DNA of 64,000 bases from JBBQXH01 sp963710975 (GTDB lineage Bacteria > Actinomycetota > Thermoleophilia > Gaiellales > Gaiellaceae): NCBI GenBank assembly GCA_963710975.1, contig CAVQCG010000001.1, forward strand, positions 496,001 to 560,000, read 5' to 3'. Made by a program: the position numbers and the translations under genes. The notes below the pieces were generated by a model, which worked only from the letters and a program-made list of their open reading frames with translations, was not told the DNA's origin and searched no databases. This document shows positions 35,519 through 45,357 of the stretch, piece by piece; position 1 is the first letter of the stretch, and each line of letters begins with the position of its first letter.

Positions 35519-38500
35519 AGCGGTTCGCACTCATCGCGGTGATCGCGGCGGCCCTCGCGGCCGCGATCCCCGCCGTTGCCGCGGCGGCTCCGCCGCCCTC
35601 AGGGGCGACCGGCATCGCTCTTCAGGGCAAGGTCGAGCTCGCTTGGCAGCCGGCCGCAGGCGCCACCGGCTACACGGTGTATCGCGGAACGAGTGCGGGC
35701 GCGATCACGACACTCCTGACGCCGGCAGCCGGCATCGCGGGGACGACCTTCTCGGACACCACGGCCGTCAACGGCACGACGTACTACTACGTCGTCCGAG
35801 CCGTCGACCTCAGCGGCGAGTCTCCCGATTCGCTGACGGTCCAGGCGACGCCGAAGGCGCGAGCCTGCTCGAGCGGCAATCCCGTCGTCGTCGAGAACTG
35901 CTTCCCGGGAAACACCGGCTGGAACGTCCAAGAGCCAGGTGCGGTCGCCTCCGGCGGCATCGAGGGGTTCGCGACGGCATCGAGCGTCAACAAGGGCGGT
36001 TCCGTCGGCCTGAAGGTCAACACGCAGAACGGCGCCACGTATCGGATCGAGATCTACCGGACGGGCTACTACGCCGGCAACGGTGCCCGCCTCTTCTCGG
36101 TTATCCGTGGGCTTCCCGGCGTCCTCCAGCCCGCGTGCACGACGGATTCGAGCACCGGCCTGATCGACTGCTCGAGCTGGAATCTCTCCACCACCCTGAC
36201 CACCACCTCTTCGTGGCCGTCGGGCAACTATCTCCTACGCCTCGTGCGTGAGGACAACGGCTCCGACAACCACATTCTCCTCGTAGTCCGTGACGATGGG
36301 AGCAACTCCCAGGTCGTCTACGGCACGGCCGTCAGCAACTTCCAGGCCTACAACAACTACGGCGGGAAGTCGCTGTACGACTTCAACTCCCAGGGTGGAA
36401 CGACGGTGGCCGGCACGGCGCGCGCGGTTAAGGTCTCCTACGACCGGCCGTACGAGCAGCCTCGCTCCGGCCTGCGCGATTGGTACACGCGCACCGAGTT
36501 CGCCACGGTCTTCTGGCTCGAGCGGGAGGGGTACGACGTCTCGTACATCGCAAACACCGACCTCGAGTCGGGCGGCGGCCTCTCGGGACGCAAGGCATAC
36601 ATCTCGCCGGCGCACGACGAGTACGTGTCGTCCGGAATGCGTGCCGCGCTGCAGGGCGCACGCGACAGCGGCGTCGGGCTCTTCATCAGCGGCGCAAACG
36701 AGATCTACTGGAGAATCCGCTTCGAGTCGGGCGGCCGCGTGCAGGTCTGCTACAAGACCACGCAGAGTGGCGGTGCGGATCCGAGCGGCATCCCGACCGG
36801 CACATGGCGTGATCCGGCCGGCGCGAACAACCCGGAGAACGCGCTCACCGGCGTGATGTACGTCGGAGACGCCGACAACACCTACTTCCCGCTCGTCGTC
36901 AGCGCGGCCGAAGGAACGGACCGGGTCTACCGCTACACGGGTCTCGACACCCAGGCACCCGGAACCTCCACGTCGATCGGCTCGTCGCTCGTCGGCTGGG
37001 AGTGGGACGCCCGTGCGGCGAACGGCCAGGAGCCGGCGGGCCTCAAGACGCTCGCAAGCTCACCCGCAACGGGTCAACTGATCCAGGGCAACGGCGCTTT
37101 CACGACGCCGGGCTCGGCCACCGTCCACACGGTGAAATACACGGCTGCGAGCGGTGCCCTCGTCTTCTCGACGGGGACGAACCACTGGAACCGCGGCCTC
37201 GCTGCGAACGCAGCTGGCACCGGGGAGCCGAACCAGATCATCCAGCAGATCACGACCAACGTACTGGCCGACATGGGCGCTGTTCCGCAGACGCCCGCGG
37301 GCGACATCGTCCTCGATGCACCCACAGCTGGACGGCCGGATGCCCCGACGGGCATCAGCGCCGCCCCCACGGGCGCCGACGGCATCACCGTCTCGTGGAA
37401 TTCGGTGGCGGGTGCCGATGGCTACAACGTCTACCGGCTGCTGGCTCCGCGAAGCGGTGGACAGCCCCTCGGGTCGCTCTCGAACCCGACTCCGATCACC
37501 GGGACGAGCTTCACCGACACTGGCCTCGCTGCCGCGACGACCTACTACTACGTCGTGACAACGCTCAAGGCTGGCGTCCAGTCGGTCGCCTCGAACGAGG
37601 CGAATGCGACGACACCGGCATCTGGCGGGGACTCCACCCGTATCAACAGCGGCGGAGGCGAGTACACGGCCTCCACCGGCGCCACCTACCGGGCCGACAC
37701 GTTCTCGACGGGTGGCTCGACCTACCAGGTCTCGTCGTCGACGGCGATCGCCGGCACGAACGATCCGGCCCTCTACCGCGACGAGCGCTACGGCCAGTTC
37801 AGCTACGCGGTCCCGGTCGCCAACGGCACCTACGACGTCCGCTTCCACTTCGTCGAGCTGTACTTCGGCGTCTCGGCGCCAGGCGGAGCCGGCAGTCGCG
37901 TGTTCGGGATGAACATCCTCGACACGCCGGGCCAGGACATCCAGAACCTCGACATCTTCGCGCAGGTCGGCGCGGCCAAGGCGCTCGTCCAGACCATCTC
38001 GAACGTGACCATCACGGACGGGACGCTCAACATCCAGTCCGTGTACGGATCGGCCGACGACCCCGAGGTCGCGGCGATCGAGATCATCCCGACCGGCGGG
38101 ACAACCTCTGCCCCCACAGTGGTCTCGACGGCGCCGACGAACGGCACGACAGGTGTCGCGAGCTCGGTCACTCCGACCGCCACGTTCTCGCGGGCAATGG
38201 ACGCGAGCACGATCACCGGCTCGAGCTTCACGCTCAAGAAGGCGGACGGCACGCCAGTCGCAGGCACCGTTTCCTATGACTCCGCGACATTGACGGCGAA
38301 GTTCACGCCGGCCGCGCGGCCTCGATCCGACGACGACGTACGACGCCCGGATCACCACCGCGGCGAAGGCCGTCTGACGGAACAGCGTTGGGGGCCGACG
38401 TGGCCTGGAGCTTCACGACGGCCGCAGCTCCGACACCGCCGACCGCGACGGCGAAGACGCCGGCTGATGCTGCGACCGGTGTGTCGCGAGATGCCGCCGT

Positions 38501-40403
38501 CACGGCGACCTTCTCACGGGCGATGGACGCCACGACGATCACGTCGGCGTCGTTCACGCTTCGGGCACCCGGATGGGTCGGCGATCCCGGCGACGGTCGC
38601 CTACGACTCGACGTCGCGGGTCGCGACGCTGACCCCGAACGCCAAGCTCGCGGGAAACACGGCCTACACCGCCAACCTCGACACCACCGTCAAGGCCGCC
38701 GACGGCGTCGCCCTCTCGGCAGCCGTCACCTGGACATTCACCACCACACCCCTCGCCTGCCCCTGCAGGCTCTTCTCCGCCTCGCTCACACCCTCACTCG
38801 TCAACCTGCCCGTACGCGACAACCGCCCCTTCCCGGGCCCCTGGAGCTACGAAATGGGCGTCAAGATCACCGTCGACCAACCGATGCTGCTCACCTCCAT
38901 CCGCTTCTACAAGAGCTCACAGGAAACCGGGCTCCACACCGGCAAGATCTGGAGCTCGACCGGAACCCAGCTCGCGAGCGTCGACTTCGCCAACGAGACC
39001 ACCTCCGGCTGGCAGGAGCAGCAGCTCACGACGCCGCTCTCCCTCGACGCCAACACGACCTACGTCATCTCCGTCAACGCAAACAGCGGCCTTCGCGAAG
39101 ACGGCGAGCGGCCTCGCGTCCGAGATCGTCTCGGGGCCGCTCCGCTCGATCGCGGGTGGGCCCAACGGCGTCTTCGGATCCGCGGCCGGCGTCTTCCCGA
39201 CCAACTCCTACCAGTCCAGCAACTACTTCGTCGACCCGGTCGTCACCACCGTCGGCACCCCGACGGCGCCGACCCTGACCCAGGCGCCCGCAAACGGCGC
39301 GATCGACGTGGCGCGGAACTCCGTGGTCACGGCCGCGTTCTCGCGGGCAATGGACGCGACCACCATCACCGGGTCGACGTTCAGGCTCGAGAAGCCGGAT
39401 GGAAGCCTCGTACCCGCCACGGTCTCGTACGACCGGGCGACCACGACGGCCAAGATCACGCCGGGCTCGCTGCTCGACTACGGCACGACCTACACCGTAC
39501 GCCTGACGAACGAGGTGACTGCGGCCGACGGCGCGCTGCTCGGCGGTCCGATCACGTGGACGTTCACGACGATCGGCGTGCCCGCGGCGCCGACCGTCGT
39601 CGACAAGTCCCCGGCGAACGCAGCGACGAACGTCGACCGGGATACACCCCGTGACGGCGACGTTCTCGAGATCGATGGATCCAACGTCGATCACGTCCTC
39701 CTCGTTCACGCTCCAGGACGCGGACGGGCTGCTCGTGGCCGGGACTGTCACGCTACAACGACACGACCAAGGTGGCGAAGCTGAACCCGAACGCCGACCT
39801 CGCCGGCCGGCACGACGTTCACAGCAACCCTCACCACCGGGGTCAAGGCAGCCGATGGGACGCCGCTGGCCTCCGCGGTCACCTGGACGTTCACCACGTC
39901 CGGGTCGGCGTGCCCGTGCAGGCTCTTCTCGTCGAACCCGACACCCGCATCGGTGAACCTGTCGACGCGTGACGGCCGTCCGTTCCCGGGCCCGTGGACG
40001 TACGAGATGGGAGTCAAGTTCACCGTCGACTCGCCGGTGCAACTGACGGCGATCCGGTTCTACAAGAGCTCGCTGGAGACCGGAGTCCACATTGGCAGGC
40101 TCTGGACGTCGACGGGAACCCAGCTCGCCTCGGAGACGTTCACCGGTGAGAGCGGCTCCGGCTGGCAGTCGCAGACGCTTGCCGCTCCGATAACGCTTCA
40201 GCCCGGCACCGTCTACGTCGTCTCGGTGAACATGAACGCGTACTACCAGAAGACGGCGAACGGGCTCGCGACCCAGATCGTGTCGGGCCCGCTCAAGTCC
40301 GTCGCGGACGGGAAGAACGGCGTCTTCGGCTCGGCCGCGGGGTTGTTCCCGACGACGCTTCTACCAGTCGAGTAACTACTTCGTCGATCTCGTCGTTCGG
40401 TGA
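35515..40403 (+). CDS. Giant secreted multidomain protein: DMFase-beta-like, malectin, Ig-like and DUF4082 domains (frameshifted)
   Basis: The restored length is about 1630 residues. After a signal peptide (1-26) come a fibronectin III domain and a large domain (about 120-590) like the N,N-dimethylformamidase beta-subunit family, with RIEIYRTGYYAGNGARLF and SYDRPYEQPRSG. A second fibronectin III and a malectin-like carbohydrate-binding domain follow (INSGGGEYTASTGATYRADT and on). Last are four SbsA-type Ig-like repeats (TFSRAMDASTITGSSFTL type) interleaved with two DUF4082 domains (PFPGPWSYEMGVKITVD type). At least six frame changes lie between 38.3 and 40.4 kb. The restored C-terminus is SYQSSNYFVDLVVR. 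There is no sortase motif or anchor. It overlaps both neighbours by 4 bp. Confidence 0.75.
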
Positions 40404-41704
40404 GCTCGCAGGTCGCAACGATCGAACAGACGCCGGCCGCCGCCCTCGGGCGGCGGTCGGCCCTGTCCGGCGCATGGCTGCTGACGGCGGCCATGATCGT
40501 GTCGGGCGTGCTGACGTACGCCTTCCAGATCCTGGCCGCACAGACGCTCGGGCCGCACGCCTATGGCCAGATCGCGGTGCTCTGGGGTGCGGTGTTCATC
40601 GTCGCGATCGTTCTCTTTCGCCCGCTCGAGCAGACCACGTCGCGAACGGTCGCGGACCGGCTCGCACGAAGCGAGGAGGTTCGCACGGTTCTGCGATCGG
40701 TCGGCTTGATCGCAGCGACCGTTCTGCTTGGGCTCGGCGTGGCCTCGATCGCGTTCTGGTCGCTCATCACGGACCGGCTATTCCTCGGTAACGACCTCAT
40801 GACGGCGATGCTCGTCGCCGGGATCGTGGCGTACGCGCTCCAGTACCTGGTCCGCGGGATCCTCGGCGGGGTCCGCTGGTTCGGAGGGTACGGACTCGGG
40901 CTCCTCGCGGACGGCGCCGTCCGGCTCGCGGTGGCGGCTCCGCTCCTCGTCGTTGCTTCCCAGAGCCTCGCCGCGCTCGCAATCGTCGCCGCAGGGGTAG
41001 CGGGAGCCGCGATCCCGCTCGTCGTTGGGCGGCGGCATCTCCATCGCCTGTCCGGCGGGAGCGGCGGCCCGTCGTTCCACGTCGCATCGGCCCTCGGCTT
41101 CGCCGCTCCGGCAGCCGTCATCGCCGGCGCCGACCAGCTGCTCGTCAACGGCGCGCCGCTGCTCGTCGTGATCGGCGGCGGAGCCGGCGCGAGCGCCGCA
41201 GCCGGCGTCGTCTTCGCGGCGACCATGCTCGTCCGCGCGCCCGTCTACGTCTTCCAGGGCCTCGCTGCCGCCCTCCTCCCGAACCTCACAGACCTGCACG
41301 CCCGGGATGAGCGCGCCGCCGTCGGCAGAGCCGTGATTCGCGTCTCGCTGATGCTCCTCGCCGGTGGAGCCCTCATCGCGCTCTTCGCATGGACCGTCGG
41401 GCCTGCGGCCATGCGACTCGTCTACGGGGACGGCTTCGAAGCCGGTCGAGTCGACCTCGCCCTGCTCGGTGCCGCCGTCGGCTTCTATCTCGCCGCCGGC
41501 ACCATCTCGCAGGCCCTACTCGCGCTCGCCGCTGTCTGGCGGGCCGCGCTCGCGTGGCTCGCCGCCGCCGCGCTCTTCATCGGTCTCTATGCGGTGCTGC
41601 CGGGCGAAGCGCTCCATCGGATCAGCGTCGCATTTGCCGGTGCCATGCTGCTCGGCCTCGGGCTTCTCGCCGTGACGCTGGTCGTGAGCATGCGCCGCGA
41701 GTGA
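40400..41704 (+). CDS. Second Wzx/MATE-like polysaccharide flippase
   Basis: A 434-residue intact membrane protein with about twelve helices: SGAWLLTAAMIVSGVLTYAFQILAAQTLGPHAYGQIAVLW is the opening pair of helices of lipopolysaccharide flippases. Conserved loops with RPLEQTTSRTVADRLAR and FVFQGL-like VYVFQGLAAALLPNL follow. It differs clearly from the flippase at 24448, so the window encodes export routes for two lipid-linked glycans, or one glycan plus a separate substrate. The GTG at 40400 overlaps the restored stop of the giant secreted protein. Confidence 0.82.
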   Translation: MSSQVATIEQTPAAALGRRSALSGAWLLTAAMIVSGVLTYAFQILAAQTLGPHAYGQIAVLWGAVFIVAIVLFRPLEQTTSRTVADRLARSEEVRTVLRSVGLIAATVLLGLGVASIAFWSLITDRLFLGNDLMTAMLVAGIVAYALQYLVRGILGGVRWFGGYGLGLLADGAVRLAVAAPLLVVASQSLAALAIVAAGVAGAAIPLVVGRRHLHRLSGGSGGPSFHVASALGFAAPAAVIAGADQLLVNGAPLLVVIGGGAGASAAAGVVFAATMLVRAPVYVFQGLAAALLPNLTDLHARDERAAVGRAVIRVSLMLLAGGALIALFAWTVGPAAMRLVYGDGFEAGRVDLALLGAAVGFYLAAGTISQALLALAAVWRAALAWLAAAALFIGLYAVLPGEALHRISVAFAGAMLLGLGLLAVTLVVSMRRE

Positions 41705-42771
41705 CGGAAGCCGTCAATATCGGCGTCGTCGGGCTCGACGCCTGCGGAACAGAGCTCGTCCGCACGTTCGTCGACTGCCCGGGCGCGCAGGTGTCGTGGC
41801 TCTGCGATCGCCGGCGCGAGATCCGCAAGGCCATGCGCGACCGCTTCCCCGAGATCAGGGTCTCAGGGCGGTTCAATGACCTGCTCACAGACGAGACGGT
41901 CGACGCGATCGCGATCGCAACGCCGGCTGACACGCATTTCGAACTGGCGCGCAGGACGCTCGAAGCTGCGAAGCACGTCTTCGTGACGAAGCCCCTGGCG
42001 CAGTCTGGCCGGCATGCCGAGTTGCTGGTCGAGCTGGCCGGCCGCCAGCGACGCGGGCTCATGGTCGAGCATCTGCTGCTCTTCCATCCCGCGATTCGCA
42101 AGCTGAAGGAGCTGATCGAGCTCGGCCACCTCGGCGATCTCTACTACATGGAGGCTGTTCGGCAGGATCTGGCTAGGGGAGGACGCGAGGCGAGCACGCT
42201 CTGGGACCTGGGCGCTCATGACGTCGCGGTGATCCTCTACCTCATGGGTGAGGAGCCTCTCGTCGTCTCGGCACGCGGCGAGTCTCACAGCCCGAACGGC
42301 GAGGCCGATGTGGTTCTCTGTCGCCTCGGCTTCCTGAACGGCGCCTCGGCCCATCTCCACCTCTCGCGTCTCGACCCACGTGGCACGCGCCTCCTGGCAG
42401 TCATCGGCTCGGAGCGTACGGCCGTGTTCGACCGGTCAGCAGCAGACCGCGCTCTGACGATTCACGAAAGGGGCGCCGCGACGTCCGAGCGCTCGGCGAA
42501 CACCCGCCTCGGCGACGTCGTCACCGTACGCCTCTCGGACGAGAATCCGCTCGAGCTCGAGTGCAAGCACTTCCTCACCGTTGTCCGCTCGGCGCGACAG
42601 GCACGGGACGGGCGCAAGGAAGCGGCTCGCGCAGTGACCGCGCTCGACGCCCTCGAACGCTCGCTCTCGCGCGGCGGCGAGCCTGAGCCACTCTGGCACG
42701 AAGGCGAGAGCCGTGACACGCAGGTGATCCCGCTCCTACGGGCCGAGCGCGAGAAGCGCCGATGGGCGTGA
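41701..42771 (+). CDS. Gfo/Idh/MocA-family oxidoreductase
   Basis: A 356-residue NAD-binding oxidoreductase. NIGVVGLDACGTELVRTFVD is a variant Rossmann loop (GLDACG instead of the usual GxGxxG), AIAIATPADTHFELARRTLEAAKHVFVTKPLA carries the family's KP motif with TKP replacing EKP, and STLWDLGAHDVAVILYLMG has the His region. It is a paralogue of the dehydrogenase at 10556 but from a different subfamily. It ends the seven-gene coupled operon (GTGA overlap at its start). The altered glycine loop could change cofactor binding. Confidence 0.82.
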   Translation: MTEAVNIGVVGLDACGTELVRTFVDCPGAQVSWLCDRRREIRKAMRDRFPEIRVSGRFNDLLTDETVDAIAIATPADTHFELARRTLEAAKHVFVTKPLAQSGRHAELLVELAGRQRRGLMVEHLLLFHPAIRKLKELIELGHLGDLYYMEAVRQDLARGGREASTLWDLGAHDVAVILYLMGEEPLVVSARGESHSPNGEADVVLCRLGFLNGASAHLHLSRLDPRGTRLLAVIGSERTAVFDRSAADRALTIHERGAATSERSANTRLGDVVTVRLSDENPLELECKHFLTVVRSARQARDGRKEAARAVTALDALERSLSRGGEPEPLWHEGESRDTQVIPLLRAEREKRRWA

Positions 42772-42964
42772 CGAAGCCGTTATCGGCGCGTGCGGATGTG
42801 GATCTTGTCTGTTCTGCTCCACAGGTCTAGACGTTCGAAAAAACCTCTCCTATGCTGCGAAATAGTCCTCCCTCCGAGGGGTTATCCACAACTCCCTCGA
42901 ACGAGGCACACGAATGCAGCCACCAGCCACCCAACCTAGCATCGGAGAAGAGGATCAACCCCGG
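42772..42964 (+). promoter_or_regulatory. AT-richer promoter region of the response regulator gene
   Basis: This 193-bp region has no gene and is visibly richer in A/T than its surroundings, with GAAAAAACC and TATGCT (42853-42858) as a possible -10 element. It has CCCTCCGAGGGG (42871-42882), which can form a small hairpin, and a perfect single DnaA-box sequence TTATCCACA (42883-42891). A lone box is not an origin. The downstream gene may start at the ATG at 42914 or, more likely, at 42965. Confidence 0.35.
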
Positions 42965-43636
42965 ATGACATCCTCCGAAACACTCACAGCCGTCCTTCTC
43001 GATCCACACCCGTTGTGGCTCGATGCGGTCCAGAGCGTCCTCGCCCGCGTCGACATCGAGGTCGTCGGCAAGACGACGGCGTCGGCAGTCGCGCTCGACC
43101 TACTCGAGGAGCACCAGCCGGATATTCTCGTGACGGCGCTCGAGCTGAAGCCGGACGGCGACGGGATCGACTGGGTCGGCGAGGCGCTCGTCCGCGCGCC
43201 CGGGCTCAAGGTCATCGTGCTCTCCATGTACGACGATCCCGCCTGGATCGATCAGGCGTTCGCCGCGGGTGCATCTGCATACGTCATCAAGACCGTCCAT
43301 CCGGACGACCTGACGGCAGCGATCCGGCAGGCGTTCGACCACTCCGTCTACCTCGCGGGCATGCGACCCCCCACGCACCCGCGCCCGCAAGCCGAACAGC
43401 CGACCCCGGGCTCGCCCGGGTTGACGCCGCGCGAGCTCGAGATCCTTCGCCTCGTCGCGGAGGGCCACTCGAACGGACAGCTCGCCCGGATGCTGTGGGT
43501 CACCGAACAGACGGTGAAGTTCCACCTCTCGAACATCTATCGCAAGCTCGGCGTCGCGAACCGCACCGAGGCGAGCCGCTGGGCGCACGTGAACGGCCTC
43601 GTCCGCGAGGCGGCAGCGCCGAAGAGCGCGGCCTAG
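42965..43636 (+). CDS. NarL/LuxR-type response regulator with atypical receiver
   Basis: A 223-residue protein: receiver-like domain (about 8-125), a Pro-rich linker, and a LuxR HTH (LTPRELEILRLVAEGHSNGQLARML, then TVKFHLSNIYRKLGVANRTEA). In the receiver the usual phosphoacceptor Asp is replaced: QPDILVTALELKPDGDG has Ala58 where NarL proteins have Asp. The acidic pair near the start is also reduced (LLDPHPL). The Lys in YVIKTVHPDD and the Ser in VLSMYDD remain. It probably works without phosphorylation. The HTH is close in type to the regulator at 21962. An ATG at 42914 would add 17 residues. The stop TAG lies in the end of the inverted-repeat element. Confidence 0.85.
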   Translation: MTSSETLTAVLLDPHPLWLDAVQSVLARVDIEVVGKTTASAVALDLLEEHQPDILVTALELKPDGDGIDWVGEALVRAPGLKVIVLSMYDDPAWIDQAFAAGASAYVIKTVHPDDLTAAIRQAFDHSVYLAGMRPPTHPRPQAEQPTPGSPGLTPRELEILRLVAEGHSNGQLARMLWVTEQTVKFHLSNIYRKLGVANRTEASRWAHVNGLVREAAAPKSAA

Positions 43637-43800
43637 TGCTCCGTCCCGAAAGTCATCTCGCGTTCCGGCGGCTGCAAACCGTCGCCGTGCGGCGTCCTCG
43701 GTCGCGCGCGTACTAGACCAGTACGCGCGCTCCCTGCGTCCTTGCCCGGCTCGGTTTTCGCACGCCGGAACATCAAGGGACTTCCGGGACGGAGCACTAG
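43633..43800. mobile_element. 168-bp MITE-like inverted-repeat element
   Basis: Both ends are CTAG, and the first 16 bases (CTAGTGCTCCGTCCCG, 43633-43648) are a perfect inverted copy of the last 16 (43785-43800). The similarity continues imperfectly through both arms to a central perfect 11-bp hairpin (43704-43714 with 43720-43730). There is no reading frame inside. The size, terminal repeats and CTAG ends fit a MITE of the IS630/Tc1 kind, whose transposases favour TA within CTAG. It supplies the TAG stop of the response regulator gene and lies between convergent genes, where it could also act as a bidirectional terminator. Confidence 0.65.
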
Positions 43801-43803
43801 CTC

Positions 43804-45315
43804 TTACGCGCAGCCGGTCTTCAGGGTCTGGAGGCCCGTCTCACCAGCGAGGTCCGGCGCACGCTTGAGCGCCTCCCTGACGGTCTGCCGGATGAGTGCG
43901 ACGTCCGGGATCGGATAGCCGTTCTTCCAGCCGGAATTGAACACCGGTGGAGCAAGGCTCACGGCAATCGTCTTCGCCGTGCTGAGCCGTGCCAGGAGCT
44001 CGATCAGGTCGGGAAGCTGCCTGATCGGGATGTCGGTCAGCATCGTCTTCTTGATGATCGAGGCGAGCTTCGGGAACGAGCGGAGGATCCTTGCCGGGCT
44101 TGCCTGCTGCTCGAGCGCGCCGAGCACGCAGCGCTGGCGACGCATCCGGTCATAGTCGCTCGTCGCCCAGCGCGTGCGGACATACCCGAGCGCGAGGCGG
44201 CCGTCCATCTCATGCGGCCCCGGCTCGAGATCGACGACGATCCACGGCTCGCCGTCGTACGGCGGCGAGACCCCCGCGTCGTAAACACGCTCCTGGACGT
44301 TCACGGTGACGCCGCCCAGGGCGTCGACCACCTCGACGAACCCGCGGAGGTCGACGGCCGCGTAGTAGTCGATGTGCAGGCCGAGAAGCCCGCCGATCGT
44401 CTGCTCGAGAGCAGTGGCGCCGGGCACTCTGCTTCCCGGGAAGAGACCGGGGTTCGCAGTCGCATAGCCCCAGAGCGCATTGAGGATGTCGGGAAACGTG
44501 GTGAGGTCTGTATGCGCTGTCTTCGGAAACGGGACGTCGGCGAGGTTCCGCGGCAGTCCGAACAGTGCTGCCCGCTCGGTCTTCGGGTCTATGCTCAGCA
44601 CCATCATCGTGTCGGTCCGAAGGCCCGTCCGGCCCGGCCCGGCATCGCCACCGAGGAGCAGGAAGTTGACCCGGCCTCGCTCCTGCCAGCTCGAGGGGGC
44701 TTCCGCCGCCTGTTCGCGTGCGGGTGCGGCCGGGCCGGTGAGGCCCACGTCCTCGCGTACAGCTGCGCCGATCCCTGCCGCGGCGGGACTCGCTCGTTCG
44801 TGCGAGATCACCGGCGGCGGCACTGTGGCGGCGACGAGAAACGGCGACGCCGGCTCGTCGTCCGCGAAGACGCTTGTGATCAGGTCGTAGTTCCGGTAGC
44901 CGTAGTAGGCGGCCGCGACATGCGGAATCGCGACGAGCGCGAGCAAGGAGACGACGACGGCAACGCGACCCGCCTGCGCGGCGCCGGAAGGTGCTCGGAA
45001 GGGAAACGCCGGACGGCGCGCACCCCGATAGGCATCGACTGCACAGTGCGCATGAAAGGCGAACACGAGCGCATTGGCAACGAGCAGGGCTAGCAGCACA
45101 TCCGGCCTGACGAGGAGCTTCAGCAGGAAGATCGATCCCTGAAGCCAGACGACAAGCGTGATCGAAGCGATCGCAACGGTCACGGCGAGCATGCCGAGCC
45201 CGCGCCGCCACCGGCCACTGTAGACCTGCCCGGCTCCGGGGACGACAGCCGAGAGGAGCCCGGCGAGGAGCGCCCGTGGCGCCCGGCCGGCGCGATAGAC
45301 GGTGTAGGTTCTCAC
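43804..45315 (-). CDS. LytR-CpsA-Psr (LCP) family glycopolymer ligase
   Basis: A 503-residue membrane protein with an unusually helix-rich N-terminus (about four helices in the first 160 residues, where one is usual). An extracytoplasmic LCP domain follows. RTDTMMVLSIDPKTERAALFGLPRNLAD, GVTVNVQERVYD and LGYVRTRWATSDYDRMRRQRCVL carry the conserved Asp and Arg residues that bind the polyprenyl pyrophosphate. LCP enzymes attach lipid-linked glycans to peptidoglycan or proteins, which makes this the likely final step for one of the polymers made here. The GTG start follows AAGGAG. It is 42 bp downstream of the propeller gene and probably shares its transcript. Confidence 0.88.
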   Translation of the reverse strand: MRTYTVYRAGRAPRALLAGLLSAVVPGAGQVYSGRWRRGLGMLAVTVAIASITLVVWLQGSIFLLKLLVRPDVLLALLVANALVFAFHAHCAVDAYRGARRPAFPFRAPSGAAQAGRVAVVVSLLALVAIPHVAAAYYGYRNYDLITSVFADDEPASPFLVAATVPPPVISHERASPAAAGIGAAVREDVGLTGPAAPAREQAAEAPSSWQERGRVNFLLLGGDAGPGRTGLRTDTMMVLSIDPKTERAALFGLPRNLADVPFPKTAHTDLTTFPDILNALWGYATANPGLFPGSRVPGATALEQTIGGLLGLHIDYYAAVDLRGFVEVVDALGGVTVNVQERVYDAGVSPPYDGEPWIVVDLEPGPHEMDGRLALGYVRTRWATSDYDRMRRQRCVLGALEQQASPARILRSFPKLASIIKKTMLTDIPIRQLPDLIELLARLSTAKTIAVSLAPPVFNSGWKNGYPIPDVALIRQTVREALKRAPDLAGETGLQTLKTGCA

Positions 45316-45357
45316 AGCCGAACCTGACTCCTTCCTCGGCAGGACGAGGGCTCCTCT

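Noticed and set aside
42883..42891. Perfect DnaA box TTATCCACA
   Set aside because: It is a single copy with no cluster of boxes, no AT-rich unwinding region of the right size, and no dnaA, dnaN or other origin genes nearby.
43633..43800. Simple Rho-independent terminator
   Set aside because: The inverted repeat spans 168 bp with perfect CTAG-ended termini and no T-run, more like a MITE; termination may be a side effect.
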